From Sphingorhabdus sp. (GTDB taxonomy: Bacteria; Pseudomonadota; Alphaproteobacteria; Sphingomonadales; Sphingomonadaceae), in NCBI GenBank assembly GCA_028279555.1, contig JANQNO010000008.1:248001-312000 (forward strand): DNA of 64,000 bases, given 5' to 3'. A model generated the notes under the pieces. It was not told the DNA's origin and made no database searches. It saw nothing but the letters and a program-made list of their open reading frames with translations. Shown here in pieces: positions 36,162-44,505 of the stretch (position 1 is the stretch's first letter; each line of letters begins with the position of its first letter). Position numbers and translations under genes: made by a program.

Positions 36162-36980
36162 ATGAAAAATGCCCCGATAGCCGTTGCCGCCTTCTATCAC
36201 TTTGCGCCGCTGCCCGATTTCGAGAATCGCAAACAGGCGCTGCTCGATCTTTGCTTTCATCATAGCCTAAAGGGTACCATTCTGTTGGCCGACGAGGGCG
36301 TGAACGGAACCATCGCTGGAGGCCGCAAGGGGATCGATGCGGCGCTGGTCCATATCCGCCAATGGCCGGGATTTGGAAAAACCGACGCGAAATTTTCGTC
36401 CGCCAACGCGATGCCTTTCGCAAGGATGAAAGTGCGGCTCAAGAAAGAAATCGTTGCGATGGGCGTGCCCGGGGTCGATGCTGCCGCTAATCCGGGAACC
36501 TATGTCGATCCGCATGATTGGGATGCACTGATTTCCCAGCCCGACACTATTGTCATCGATACGCGCAATGATTTCGAAGTTGCAATGGGGAGCTTTCCCG
36601 GCGCTATCGATCCCGAAACGCCGTCATTCCGGGATTTTCCGGGATGGTTTCGCAAGCAGGCGGACATATGGAAAAGGGACGGGAAGCAGCCCAAGATCGC
36701 CATGTTCTGCACCGGCGGAATCCGATGCGAAAAAGCCACTGCCTTCGTCAGGCAAGAGGGGTTCGAAGACGTCTATCACCTCAAGGGCGGTATCCTGAAA
36801 TATCTAGAAGAAGTGCCCGCCGGGCAAAGCAGCTGGCAAGGGGATTGTTTCGTTTTCGACGAAAGAATCAGCCTGGGTCAGGGCCTCGAAATCACCGGCG
36901 AGGATAAGGATATCGCGGTGGTTCGCGACTCATTTCACAATGCTGACGGGTCTTTCAGGGCGAGCCGTAAGGGCGATTGA
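36162..36980 (+). CDS. trhO: tRNA uridine(34) hydroxylase TrhO (rhodanese-like)
   Basis: The 272-residue protein has the N-terminal acylphosphatase-like domain of TrhO/YceA (FYHFAPLPDFENRK, GTILLADEGVNGTIAG). A rhodanese domain follows (about residues 115-215), with catalytic-loop Cys183 in MFCTGGIRCEKA. TrhO makes 5-hydroxyuridine at the tRNA wobble position with O2. The ATG at 36162 is chosen as the family start; a 12-residue upstream extension to 36126 looks spurious. Its 3' end overlaps the convergent protease gene by 46 bp. Confidence 0.92.
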   Translation: MKNAPIAVAAFYHFAPLPDFENRKQALLDLCFHHSLKGTILLADEGVNGTIAGGRKGIDAALVHIRQWPGFGKTDAKFSSANAMPFARMKVRLKKEIVAMGVPGVDAAANPGTYVDPHDWDALISQPDTIVIDTRNDFEVAMGSFPGAIDPETPSFRDFPGWFRKQADIWKRDGKQPKIAMFCTGGIRCEKATAFVRQEGFEDVYHLKGGILKYLEEVPAGQSSWQGDCFVFDERISLGQGLEITGEDKDIAVVRDSFHNADGSFRASRKGD

Positions 36981-37969
36981 AGCCGCGAGCGCTTTTTCAA
37001 CTGGAACACAACGCGCTTGTTCGCAAAGTCGATTTCTACATTGTCGAACAGCTTCATTGCATCCATGCCCAAAAGCATGGCGGGCCGCCGCGTCAGATCC
37101 AGTGCCCGAAAGGCATGCTGCTCGGTAAAGGTCACGGGCAGGTCGGTGATGGTCAGGCCGCCCATCACGATTTCCTTGATCTGCGTGAAGTCGCCGACTA
37201 TGCGCTCGCCGGTCACGCTGGTCAGACCGACCTGGACATAATCCAGCCGGCGCTGCGAACGGCCCAGCCGTTTGCGCAAGGCGCGGTTGCCCATGCTCGA
37301 CTGGGCACCTGTGTCGATAACAATATCGACGCGCATGCCGCCAATCGTTGCATCGGTCAGCACGAGCCTGCCGGCGCGGCGGCGAGCATTCACGATAATC
37401 GTGTTGCGATCAACGCGGCGAATGTTGCGTTTTTTCTTGGACGGCAGCACATCCATGAGATTTTTGGTGAAATCGATGCGTACCTTGTGCTTTTCAAGAC
37501 TGTCGATACCGAGCAAACCGTAGGCACCCAGATTTCGCCGCTTGAGAGCAGGTGCCTCCAGATTGCGAATATTGACAGCAGACATGCTGAGTTCGCCAAC
37601 CCTGTAGCTGTTTACGGTCGTCGGGCCGGAAACGGTAACAAGCCTCAATTCCGGGCCGTCGGAAAGCGACAGCAACTGACCTAAATCATTGGCGATCACG
37701 GTGCGTTCAGCTCCCGTGTCGACGATAAAGGGATAGGGATCGCTGCCATTGATACGCACCGGAACCGTCATACGCTCGCTGTCATCGACAATGAATTCCT
37801 GCGTCGCAAGCGGTGCCGTTGGGAGGTCTAAGGCTGCCACTTCGGGGGCCAGCTTCGGTGCGCTGCTACTCGGCTCGGAATCCGCTTCCTGAACTGTCCC
37901 GCCAAGGACAACCGGGGCTGCCAGCAGGAATGCTGCTTTGGTCAATGCTGCCAGGCACGTTTGGGCCAT
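36935..37969 (-). CDS. Retropepsin-like aspartic protease family protein, exported
   Basis: The 344-residue precursor has an N-terminal signal (LAALTKAAFLLAAPVVLG) and two retropepsin-like half domains. Each has an active-site motif: FIVDTGAERTVI (about residue 85) and IVIDTGAQSSMG (about 215), the second followed by a family-typical RAL.RLG.S segment. With two DTG halves in one chain the active site could form intramolecularly, as in pepsins, where most bacterial retropepsins dimerise. Substrates are unknown. The stop lies within convergent trhO. Confidence 0.8.
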   Translation of the reverse strand: MAQTCLAALTKAAFLLAAPVVLGGTVQEADSEPSSSAPKLAPEVAALDLPTAPLATQEFIVDDSERMTVPVRINGSDPYPFIVDTGAERTVIANDLGQLLSLSDGPELRLVTVSGPTTVNSYRVGELSMSAVNIRNLEAPALKRRNLGAYGLLGIDSLEKHKVRIDFTKNLMDVLPSKKKRNIRRVDRNTIIVNARRRAGRLVLTDATIGGMRVDIVIDTGAQSSMGNRALRKRLGRSQRRLDYVQVGLTSVTGERIVGDFTQIKEIVMGGLTITDLPVTFTEQHAFRALDLTRRPAMLLGMDAMKLFDNVEIDFANKRVVFQLKKRSRLQSPLRLALKDPSAL

Positions 37970-38036
37970 CGTCTCTCTCCCGTTCGTCCTACAGACTATG
38001 CCGAATTTTCTGCTCTGGCAAGCTGGCCGCCGATCC

Positions 38037-38081
38037 TAGGCCACATACCCATATACGGGACGGATTTGGGTATGTGGCCTA
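38037..38081 (-). terminator. Long perfect hairpin overlapping the helicase stop codon
   Basis: A 15-bp perfect stem (TAGGCCACATACCCA at 38037-38051 with its complement at 38067-38081) encloses a 15-nt loop. The helicase TAG stop (38081-38079) is inside the stem. There is no U-tract, so it may act as a 3' stabiliser or protein-binding site more than an intrinsic terminator. It resembles no other repeat in the window. Confidence 0.45.
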
Positions 38082-40628
38082 AGGCGTCATCGCCAGTCCG
38101 GCCATGCTCTCCGCCTCCATGATCAGCGCGTCATCGACGCTGCCTTGCGCGACGCTCTCCCGTCCGATCATGACCATCAGCGGCACGGCAAGCGGGCTGA
38201 CACGGTCCAACTCGACATGCAGCATGGTGTCGGCTGCACGATCAAGCAGATCGCCTAGCCGCCCGACATCGGTAAGCCGCGCCCGCGCATCGTGCCAAGC
38301 CGCTTCCAGAAGCAGATGATCGGGTTCGTATTTGCGCAAAACGTCATAGATCAGGTCAGTCGAGAAAGTGACCTGCTTGCCCGATTTTCGTTTGCCGGGA
38401 TGTTGGCGCTCGACCAGCCCGCTTATCACCGCGACTTCGCGAAAAGCGCGCTTCAACAGATAGCTGCTCTCGACCCACTCGGCAAACTCATCGGCCAATA
38501 TGTCCGCGCTGAACAGCGGCACCGGATCGGCCACGGGATCAAGACTCCAGACGCCGAGCGCATAGTCGCTGGCAACGAATCCCATCGGTTTCAGCCCGCG
38601 ATCTTCCATGCGCCGCGTCAAAAGCATGCCGAGCGATTGATGCGCATTCCAGCCTTCGAAGGGATAGCAGACCATATAGCTGCGCTCTTCATGCGGAAAG
38701 GTCTCGACCAGCAGCTGTCCTGGTTCCGGCAGGCTGCTGCGGTGACCCTGCATCTCGAGCCATTCGCGTACATCATCCGGGAAGCGGGCCCATCCTGCCC
38801 TGTCGGTCAAAAATTCGCGCACGCGCCCGGCCAGATGGGTCGTGAGCGGCAGCCGCGCGCCCATATAACTCGGGATTTGCGACGCCTTCTTCGCGGCACG
38901 GACAATCAGATCCATGTCCTTGATGGCCTCGACCTCAAGCGCCATTCCGGCAAAGGTGAAACTGTTACCGGGCGATAAAGTCGCGGCAAAATTTTCCTCC
39001 ACCTTGCCCAAGCTGCGACCGTTGCGAAAACGGACGGTGAGCATCGGAACGTCGACGATGATGCCAGCATTGAAGCGGTGCTGCGCGATAAATTTGGGAT
39101 GGGCGACATGCCATGTCCCATCCTTGTCGCGGCGCAGCTTCTTGAACTTGTCGTAGGCCTTGAGCGCATAGCCGCCGGTGGAAACAAATTCGATAACCCG
39201 GTCAAATACGGCCTTGTCGACCGCGCTATAGGGCAGCGCGGACCGGATTTCGTCGAGCATCTCCACCTCGCCGAATGGTGCCGCACAGGCGCAGCCCATG
39301 ATATGCTGGGCCAGCACATCCAGACCGCCTTCGCGAAATGTCTCTCCATCGCGCACGCCTTCGGTCACGGCATCATAGGCAGCCTGCGCTTCCAAATATT
39401 CGAAGCGGTTCCCGGGAACCAATATGGCTCTCGATGGTTCATCCATTCTGTGGTTCGACCGGCCGATGCGCTGAAGCAAGCGCGATGATCCCTTGGGCGC
39501 TCCCATCTGGATGACGCAATCGACATCGCCCCAGTCGACGCCGAGATCGAGACTGGCCGTACACACCAATGCGCGAAGCTCGCCGCGCGCCATCCCGGCT
39601 TCTACCTTGCGGCGGGCCTCCACAGACAGGCTGCCATGATGAATGCCGATGGCGAGGTTGCTCTCGTTGATCTCCCAAAGTTTTTGAAAAATGAACTCGG
39701 CGAGAAAGCGCGTGTTGCAAAAGACCAACGTGGTTTTGTTCGCGGCCACCTGCTCCATGATCTGCTGGATGGCGTAATGACCGCTATGCCCGGCCCAGGG
39801 CACGCGGCCTTCGGGCAGCAATATACCTAAATCAGGTTCGGCAGCAGCCTCACCCTCGACCAGCGCCACCGCACCGATATCGCCATAGGGCGCAAGCCAG
39901 GCGCGGTAAGCATCGGGATCAGCGACCGTAGCCGAGAGCGCAACGCGCTGCATATCGGGAGCGATTTTCTGCAGCCGCGCCAGACTGAGCGAGAGCAAAT
40001 CGCCGCGCTTTCCATTCGCGAAAGCATGCACCTCGTCGACGATCACGCGCTCGAGCCCGGCAAACATCTGGAAGCAATCTTCATGGCTGAGCAGCAGCGA
40101 CAGCGATTCCGGCGTGGTCAGCAGGATATGCGGCGGCCGGGTGCGCTGCCGCGCCTTGCGGTTGGATGGCGTATCACCAGTGCGTGTTTCGACGCGGATA
40201 TCGAGACCCATCTCCTCAATCGGCGTGAGCAGATTACGCTGCACATCGACCGCGAGCGCTTTCAAGGGCGAGATATAGAGGGTGTGGAGCTGATCCTGGC
40301 CTTTGATACCGTTGTCGTCACCCCCGCGCAGGCGGGGGTCCAGATTCGGCATTTCAGTGCGCACATTAGCTTTTGGAGCTGGATTCCCGCTTTCGCGGGA
40401 ATGACGGTCTGGTTTAACAATTCCTCCGCCCTCACAAAACTCCGCCCCTGAAAAATCACATAACGTCGGCAAAAAACCGGCAAGCGTTTTCCCCGCCCCG
40501 GTCGCCGCAACGAGCAGCGCATGCTTGCCCTCTCGCGCGATTCCCAGCATCTCCAGCTGATGCCGCCGCGGCTGCCATCCGCGCGATGCGAACCAGTTGG
40601 CTATCGTTGGAGGGATCGGATCAGCCAC
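38079..40628 (-). CDS. Ligase-associated DNA damage response DEXH-box helicase (Lhr-like)
   Basis: The 849-residue protein is a superfamily 2 Lhr-type helicase. Motif I is AATGAGKTLAG (about 41-51), Ia YISPLKALAVDVQRNLL, II DEVHAFA, III ALSATVADPDAYRAWL and VI QRIGRSNHRMDE. The Lhr-specific winged-helix and C-terminal domain follow, with the DUF4326-like region HPKFIAQHRFNAG. It is the helicase partner of PdeM in the ligase-associated repair cluster. Residues about 74-106 (PDRHSRESGNPAPK to DPRLRGGDDNG) are encoded by a dispersed palindromic repeat inserted in frame between motifs I and Ia, where relatives have a short loop. Confidence 0.9.
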   Translation of the reverse strand: MADPIPPTIANWFASRGWQPRRHQLEMLGIAREGKHALLVAATGAGKTLAGFLPTLCDFSGAEFCEGGGIVKPDRHSRESGNPAPKANVRTEMPNLDPRLRGGDDNGIKGQDQLHTLYISPLKALAVDVQRNLLTPIEEMGLDIRVETRTGDTPSNRKARQRTRPPHILLTTPESLSLLLSHEDCFQMFAGLERVIVDEVHAFANGKRGDLLSLSLARLQKIAPDMQRVALSATVADPDAYRAWLAPYGDIGAVALVEGEAAAEPDLGILLPEGRVPWAGHSGHYAIQQIMEQVAANKTTLVFCNTRFLAEFIFQKLWEINESNLAIGIHHGSLSVEARRKVEAGMARGELRALVCTASLDLGVDWGDVDCVIQMGAPKGSSRLLQRIGRSNHRMDEPSRAILVPGNRFEYLEAQAAYDAVTEGVRDGETFREGGLDVLAQHIMGCACAAPFGEVEMLDEIRSALPYSAVDKAVFDRVIEFVSTGGYALKAYDKFKKLRRDKDGTWHVAHPKFIAQHRFNAGIIVDVPMLTVRFRNGRSLGKVEENFAATLSPGNSFTFAGMALEVEAIKDMDLIVRAAKKASQIPSYMGARLPLTTHLAGRVREFLTDRAGWARFPDDVREWLEMQGHRSSLPEPGQLLVETFPHEERSYMVCYPFEGWNAHQSLGMLLTRRMEDRGLKPMGFVASDYALGVWSLDPVADPVPLFSADILADEFAEWVESSYLLKRAFREVAVISGLVERQHPGKRKSGKQVTFSTDLIYDVLRKYEPDHLLLEAAWHDARARLTDVGRLGDLLDRAADTMLHVELDRVSPLAVPLMVMIGRESVAQGSVDDALIMEAESMAGLAMTP
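40317..40405. repeat. Dispersed palindromic repeat inserted in frame in the helicase gene
   Basis: The element is bounded by GTCA and TGAC and has two hairpins: CCCCCGC-GCAG-GCGGGGG (40321-40338) and ATTCCCGC-TTTC-GCGGGAAT (40383-40402), joined by about 44 bp. Sequences of this type (GTCATTCCCGCGAAAGCGGGAATCC) are abundant interspersed repeats in many proteobacterial genomes. Here the element keeps the reading frame and adds about 30 residues to the helicase. Confidence 0.8.
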
Positions 40629-40720
40629 CCGTCCGATTATAGGGTTGCGTGCAATATCGGGAAGAGAGGATTTGGCTGCTCATACATACCCGGTCATGTG
40701 AAGAAAAATAGATCGACCTG

Positions 40721-40758
40721 TTGACATAATAGGATCAAATGAGACATTATTGTCTCAT
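40721..40758 (+). promoter_or_regulatory. Promoter and TetR operator of the second TetR operon
   Basis: A perfect -35 (TTGACA, 40721-40726) is followed 18 bp later by CATTAT (40745-40750), a 4/6 match to the -10. An inverted repeat with 8-bp arms ATGAGACA/TGTCTCAT spans 40739-40758 and so covers the -10 and the probable transcription start. The predicted start coincides with the ATG at 40757, which implies a leaderless, autorepressed tetR mRNA. Confidence 0.65.
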
Positions 40759-41317
40759 GGCTAGCAAGATTCGCCCCTCGGCAGAACAATCCGTCATCGA
40801 AGCCGGATTCGATTTGCTCAATGACAGTCCCAAGGCATCGCTGGCGGAAATCGCCAGCCATGCAGGCGTCGGCCGTGCCACGCTACACCGCCATTTTGCC
40901 GGTCGCGAAGACCTGATCCGGGCCATGGCCTGGGCGGCAATTCGCAAAATGGATGAAGCAGTGGAAGCGGCCTGCGCGGACGCCTCCTCATACTCCGACG
41001 CGCTCTACTGCATGCTGGATGCCTTGATCCCGCTCGGCGACCGCTATCGATTTCTGATGCATGAGCCGGTTGCAGATCATCCTGATCTTGCAGCGGAATT
41101 CGACAAGCAACAGCGTGAAACGCACGAGATGGTCGAGGCGGCGAAGAAGGAAGGGCTGTTCGACGGCAACGTGCCCACCAGCTGGATCGTGCATGCCTAT
41201 GAGAGCCTGCTCTATGCCGCATGGGAAAGCGTGAAGGCACAGCAATCGACGCCGTCGCAGGCCTCCGGTCTTGCATGGCGGACCCTCACCCAAGGATTAG
41301 GAAGTCAAGGCAAATGA
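40757..41317 (+). CDS. TetR/AcrR-family transcriptional regulator
   Basis: The 186-residue protein from the ATG at 40757 (MASKIRPS) has the TetR HTH at about residues 27-47 (SLAEIASHAGVGRATLHRHF), followed by GREDLIRAMA. The ligand domain is not assignable. An ATG at 40739 is in frame, but it is the first half of the operator palindrome and has no ribosome site; the internal ATG at the end of the palindrome is preferred. The stop overlaps the desaturase-family start (ATGA), so the regulator probably controls the two membrane proteins that follow. The ligand is unknown. Confidence 0.88.
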   Translation: MASKIRPSAEQSVIEAGFDLLNDSPKASLAEIASHAGVGRATLHRHFAGREDLIRAMAWAAIRKMDEAVEAACADASSYSDALYCMLDALIPLGDRYRFLMHEPVADHPDLAAEFDKQQRETHEMVEAAKKEGLFDGNVPTSWIVHAYESLLYAAWESVKAQQSTPSQASGLAWRTLTQGLGSQGK

Positions 41318-42186
41318 ATATGTCAACAATCGAACAACTGCACGATCAGCTGGATCTGGGATTCTCGATGATTGCCATCGCCCTATTCGGCGTAGAGCTC
41401 CTGAAGGGCTTCTTTTCACGCACACTTAAAAAGCGCGGCTTTCTGGACATGATCGCCAATATATCGACCCAAATCCCCTCTGTGTTGGCAGAAATACTGA
41501 TATTCTCGGCTATCTATGCCGGCTATGTGCTTGTCCAAGAGACTTTTGTCAGCTGGGCTTTTCCCATCACCATTCCGGTGTTCTTTCTGACGCTATTCGC
41601 AGCCGATTTTGCCTATTATTGGGAACACCGCATCGCCCACAGAGTCCGGCTTTTCTGGACACAACATGCGGTCCATCACTCGTCGCGCGAAATGAATGTG
41701 TCGGTATCAATCCGCTTCGGCCCACTAGAAGGCGTAGTCGCTGTGCTCACCCATTTCCCGCTGGTGCTGATCGGTTTCCCGGCGGAAATGGTCGTTTTCA
41801 GCATGATACTTGTGCTGTCCTATCAGGGCTGGATTCATACCGAACTGATCGGCAAGCTGGGCTTTCTGGAGGGCATATTGAACACACCCTCCAACCACCG
41901 CGTCCATCATGGCTGCGATGATAAATATATCGACAAGAATTATGGCGGTGTCCTGATCATCTGGGACCGGATCTTCGGCACCTATCAGCGCGAGGAAGAA
42001 ACGCCGCGCTATGGCCTGAAACGCGATTTCGAAAGCGTGAATCCGCTCGTTGTCTGGTTTTCCGAATTGCCGCAATTCTTCCGCGACGTTGCCGGAGCCA
42101 AGACGTGGCGCGATGCCTTGGGCTATATATTCCGCCCGCCAGGCTGGACACCCGAAGATGCGGCCTCGCCTGCCCAGAAACAGTAG
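41314..42186 (+). CDS. Sterol desaturase / fatty-acid hydroxylase family membrane enzyme
   Basis: The 290-residue protein has about four hydrophobic helices and the histidine clusters of the family: EHRIAHRVRLFWTQHAVHHSS and NHRVHHG, followed by DKNYGGVLIIWDRIFGTY. These bind a di-iron centre that hydroxylates or desaturates lipids with O2. The start overlaps the tetR stop by 4 nt, so expression is coupled to the regulator. A related enzyme is encoded at 62777-63685. The substrate is unknown; hydroxylation of membrane lipid, ornithine lipid or carotenoid would be family-consistent. Confidence 0.87.
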   Translation: MNMSTIEQLHDQLDLGFSMIAIALFGVELLKGFFSRTLKKRGFLDMIANISTQIPSVLAEILIFSAIYAGYVLVQETFVSWAFPITIPVFFLTLFAADFAYYWEHRIAHRVRLFWTQHAVHHSSREMNVSVSIRFGPLEGVVAVLTHFPLVLIGFPAEMVVFSMILVLSYQGWIHTELIGKLGFLEGILNTPSNHRVHHGCDDKYIDKNYGGVLIIWDRIFGTYQREEETPRYGLKRDFESVNPLVVWFSELPQFFRDVAGAKTWRDALGYIFRPPGWTPEDAASPAQKQ

Positions 42187-42200
42187 TCAAAACCCTCATC

Positions 42201-43073
42201 ATGTTGCAGAACAAACGCCTGTCGATCGGAACGCTCGCGCGCATATTCTGGCGGCAAATTACCGTCACATGGGGTCTGACTCTGCTGGAGACGGCAATGC
42301 TGGCTTCGCTGCCATTGCTGATGGGCAGCTCGATTGACGGATTTCTAAATGACCATTGGCAGCCTTTTTTCTGGCTGATTGGCGCAATGGCCTTGTTGAT
42401 CGTCCTGGGGGTATCTCGGCGCATCTATGACACGCGTGCCTATGGCACAATGCGTGTCGAACTGGGGGCTGCGGTTGTCGACAACGGAAAAAATCAGCCT
42501 CTGTCGGCCACCAATGCGCGGCTGGATATGAGCGGAGAACTGGTCGAGTTCCTCGAAGGCGAGGCACCTCTGGTCCTGACGGGCATCGTCCAAACCATCG
42601 TTTCCATATTGGTCCTTTTGACTTTCGACAGCTTGCTCGCCGCAACGGCCGCCGGCGCAACCATTATGGCGCTGCTTATCTACTGGCTTTTCAGCCAGCG
42701 TTTCTTTCATCTCAATCACGCGCTCAATGAACAAACCGAAAAACAGGTGTCTGTTCTGGAGAAGGCACGGCCCAGCGAAATTCGCAATCACCTGTCTCTG
42801 CTCAGGCTGCACAGGGTGCGCCTGTCAGACACCGAGGCGCTGGTTTATGGCCTGATATTCCTGGTGCTGCTGTCGATGCTGGGTTTCAACCTGTGGTTTG
42901 CCACGACCCAGACGGGCGCTTCCCCGGGCCAGATATTCTCCATTGTTGTCTATTCCTACGAATTTATTGAATCGGCCGTCATCCTACCCGTCGCGATGCA
43001 GAGCATGACGCGTATTTCTGAAATCACCCAGCGGATCAATTTGGCCCGGCCCGAGCAACAACAGGTCTTGTGA
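42201..43073 (+). CDS. ABC-exporter-like six-helix membrane domain without ATPase
   Basis: The 290-residue protein looks like the transmembrane half of a type IV ABC exporter. It has about six hydrophobic helices, and FLEGEAPLVLTGIVQTIVSILVLLTF resembles the intracellular-loop/TM3 region of MsbA-like proteins. It stops where an ATPase domain would follow: there is no Walker A, signature or Walker B, and the next gene is on the other strand. It is 14 bp after the desaturase gene in the TetR operon. Truncation looks old and clean (no remnant downstream), so it may be a real stand-alone protein; a partner ATPase would have to come from elsewhere. Confidence 0.75.
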   Translation: MLQNKRLSIGTLARIFWRQITVTWGLTLLETAMLASLPLLMGSSIDGFLNDHWQPFFWLIGAMALLIVLGVSRRIYDTRAYGTMRVELGAAVVDNGKNQPLSATNARLDMSGELVEFLEGEAPLVLTGIVQTIVSILVLLTFDSLLAATAAGATIMALLIYWLFSQRFFHLNHALNEQTEKQVSVLEKARPSEIRNHLSLLRLHRVRLSDTEALVYGLIFLVLLSMLGFNLWFATTQTGASPGQIFSIVVYSYEFIESAVILPVAMQSMTRISEITQRINLARPEQQQVL

Positions 43074-43086
43074 GAGTCAAGCCTGG

Positions 43087-44484
43087 CTAATGCCCCACGC
43101 TATCCCCGCGCTTGAGCCCGCTTTTGGCAAGCTGGTCATCGATCTGCGCCATAAGGCGGTCAAGCCCTTTCTCGCTTGATGCCTCGGCGCGGGCAACGAG
43201 CACATCCTGCGTATTGGATGCGCGCAGCAGCCACCAGCCATCTTCGGTGTTAACCCGCGCGCCATCGGTGTCATTCACATCCGCGCCTTCGGCTTTCAGG
43301 CGCTCAAGCACTTCATCGATCACGGCAAATTTGCGGCTTTCATCGACCTGAAAGCGCATTTCCGGCGTGTTGATCATCTCCGCCATCTCGGCGCGCATCT
43401 GCGTCACGCTCTTGCCCAGATTGGCACTCGCGCGGATCAGGCGCAGCGCGGCATAGATCGCGTCGTCGAAACCGTAATAATCATGCTTGAAAAAGACATG
43501 GCCGCTCATTTCACCCGCCAGTGGGCAGCCTGTTTCCTTCATTTTGGACTTGATCAGGCTATGCCCGGTTTTCCACATCAGCGGCTTCCCGCCCAGCGCC
43601 GCGACGCGGTCATAGAGCGCCTGGCTCGCCTTCACATCAGCGATAATCGTGGAGCCCGGTAGCTCTTTGAGCACATCTTCGGCAAATACCTGGAGCAGCT
43701 GATCGCCCCAGATAACATTGCCCATTGCATCGATGGCACCGATCCTGTCCCCGTCGCCATCGAAAGCCACTCCAAAATCGAGCTGCTTTTCCGCGACAAG
43801 GCGCTTCAAATCATCCAGCGTCGCCTCGTCGGTAGGATCGGGATGATGATTGGGGAACTGGCCATCCACATCCACAAACAGAAGGTGATGCTCTCCGGGC
43901 ATCATCTGTACCAGACGCTCGATCACCGGTCCTGCCGCACCGTTGCCCGCATCCCAACCAATGCGCAAAGGGCAATCGGGCAACCCTTCAAGGAGGCGAG
44001 CGACATAATCATCCAGTATCTCCTTGCTCGCCGCATGGCCCACACCGCTTTCCCAGTCGCCCTCCGCTGCCAGTTGACCCAGCTTCTGAATGTCCTTTCC
44101 GAAAAATGGGCGGCCCATAAATACCATTTTGAAGCCGTTATAATCGGGGGGGTTATGACTGCCGGTTATCTCTATGCCGCCATCGACATCATCAAGGCTG
44201 GCCTCGGCATAATATAGCATCGGCGTGGGTCCCATCCCGATGCGAAGGGCGTCTATCCCGGCCTCGTTAAGGCCGCGCACCAATGCTTCCTCAAGGCCCG
44301 GCGAACTCAGCCGCCCATCATAGCCGACTGCGACCTTCTTGCCGCCTTCGCGCGCCAGCATGGTCGCGAAGCTGCGCCCGATGGCATAGGCATCATCCTC
44401 ACCTAGCGTCTCGCCGATGATACCGCGAATGTCATATTCCCTGAGCGACGTCGGATGAAAATTATGATTGTCGGGAGAGGTCAT
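43087..44484 (-). CDS. Phosphomannomutase/phosphoglucomutase
   Basis: The 465-residue alpha-D-phosphohexomutase has all four signatures: phosphoserine loop EITGSHNPPDYNGFK, metal loop AFDGDGDRIGAID, sugar loop in GEMSGHVFFK and phosphate loop WWLLRASNTQDVLVARAEA. This is the AlgC/ManB-like bifunctional type, giving mannose-1-P and glucose-1-P for exopolysaccharide and LPS. The ATG at 44484 has AGGA 6 nt upstream; a GTG one codon earlier is also in frame. It is convergent with the ABC membrane-domain gene. A dispersed repeat lies just upstream. Confidence 0.92.
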   Translation of the reverse strand: MTSPDNHNFHPTSLREYDIRGIIGETLGEDDAYAIGRSFATMLAREGGKKVAVGYDGRLSSPGLEEALVRGLNEAGIDALRIGMGPTPMLYYAEASLDDVDGGIEITGSHNPPDYNGFKMVFMGRPFFGKDIQKLGQLAAEGDWESGVGHAASKEILDDYVARLLEGLPDCPLRIGWDAGNGAAGPVIERLVQMMPGEHHLLFVDVDGQFPNHHPDPTDEATLDDLKRLVAEKQLDFGVAFDGDGDRIGAIDAMGNVIWGDQLLQVFAEDVLKELPGSTIIADVKASQALYDRVAALGGKPLMWKTGHSLIKSKMKETGCPLAGEMSGHVFFKHDYYGFDDAIYAALRLIRASANLGKSVTQMRAEMAEMINTPEMRFQVDESRKFAVIDEVLERLKAEGADVNDTDGARVNTEDGWWLLRASNTQDVLVARAEASSEKGLDRLMAQIDDQLAKSGLKRGDSVGH

Positions 44485-44505
44485 CACTTTTCCTACTACA
44501 ACTCA

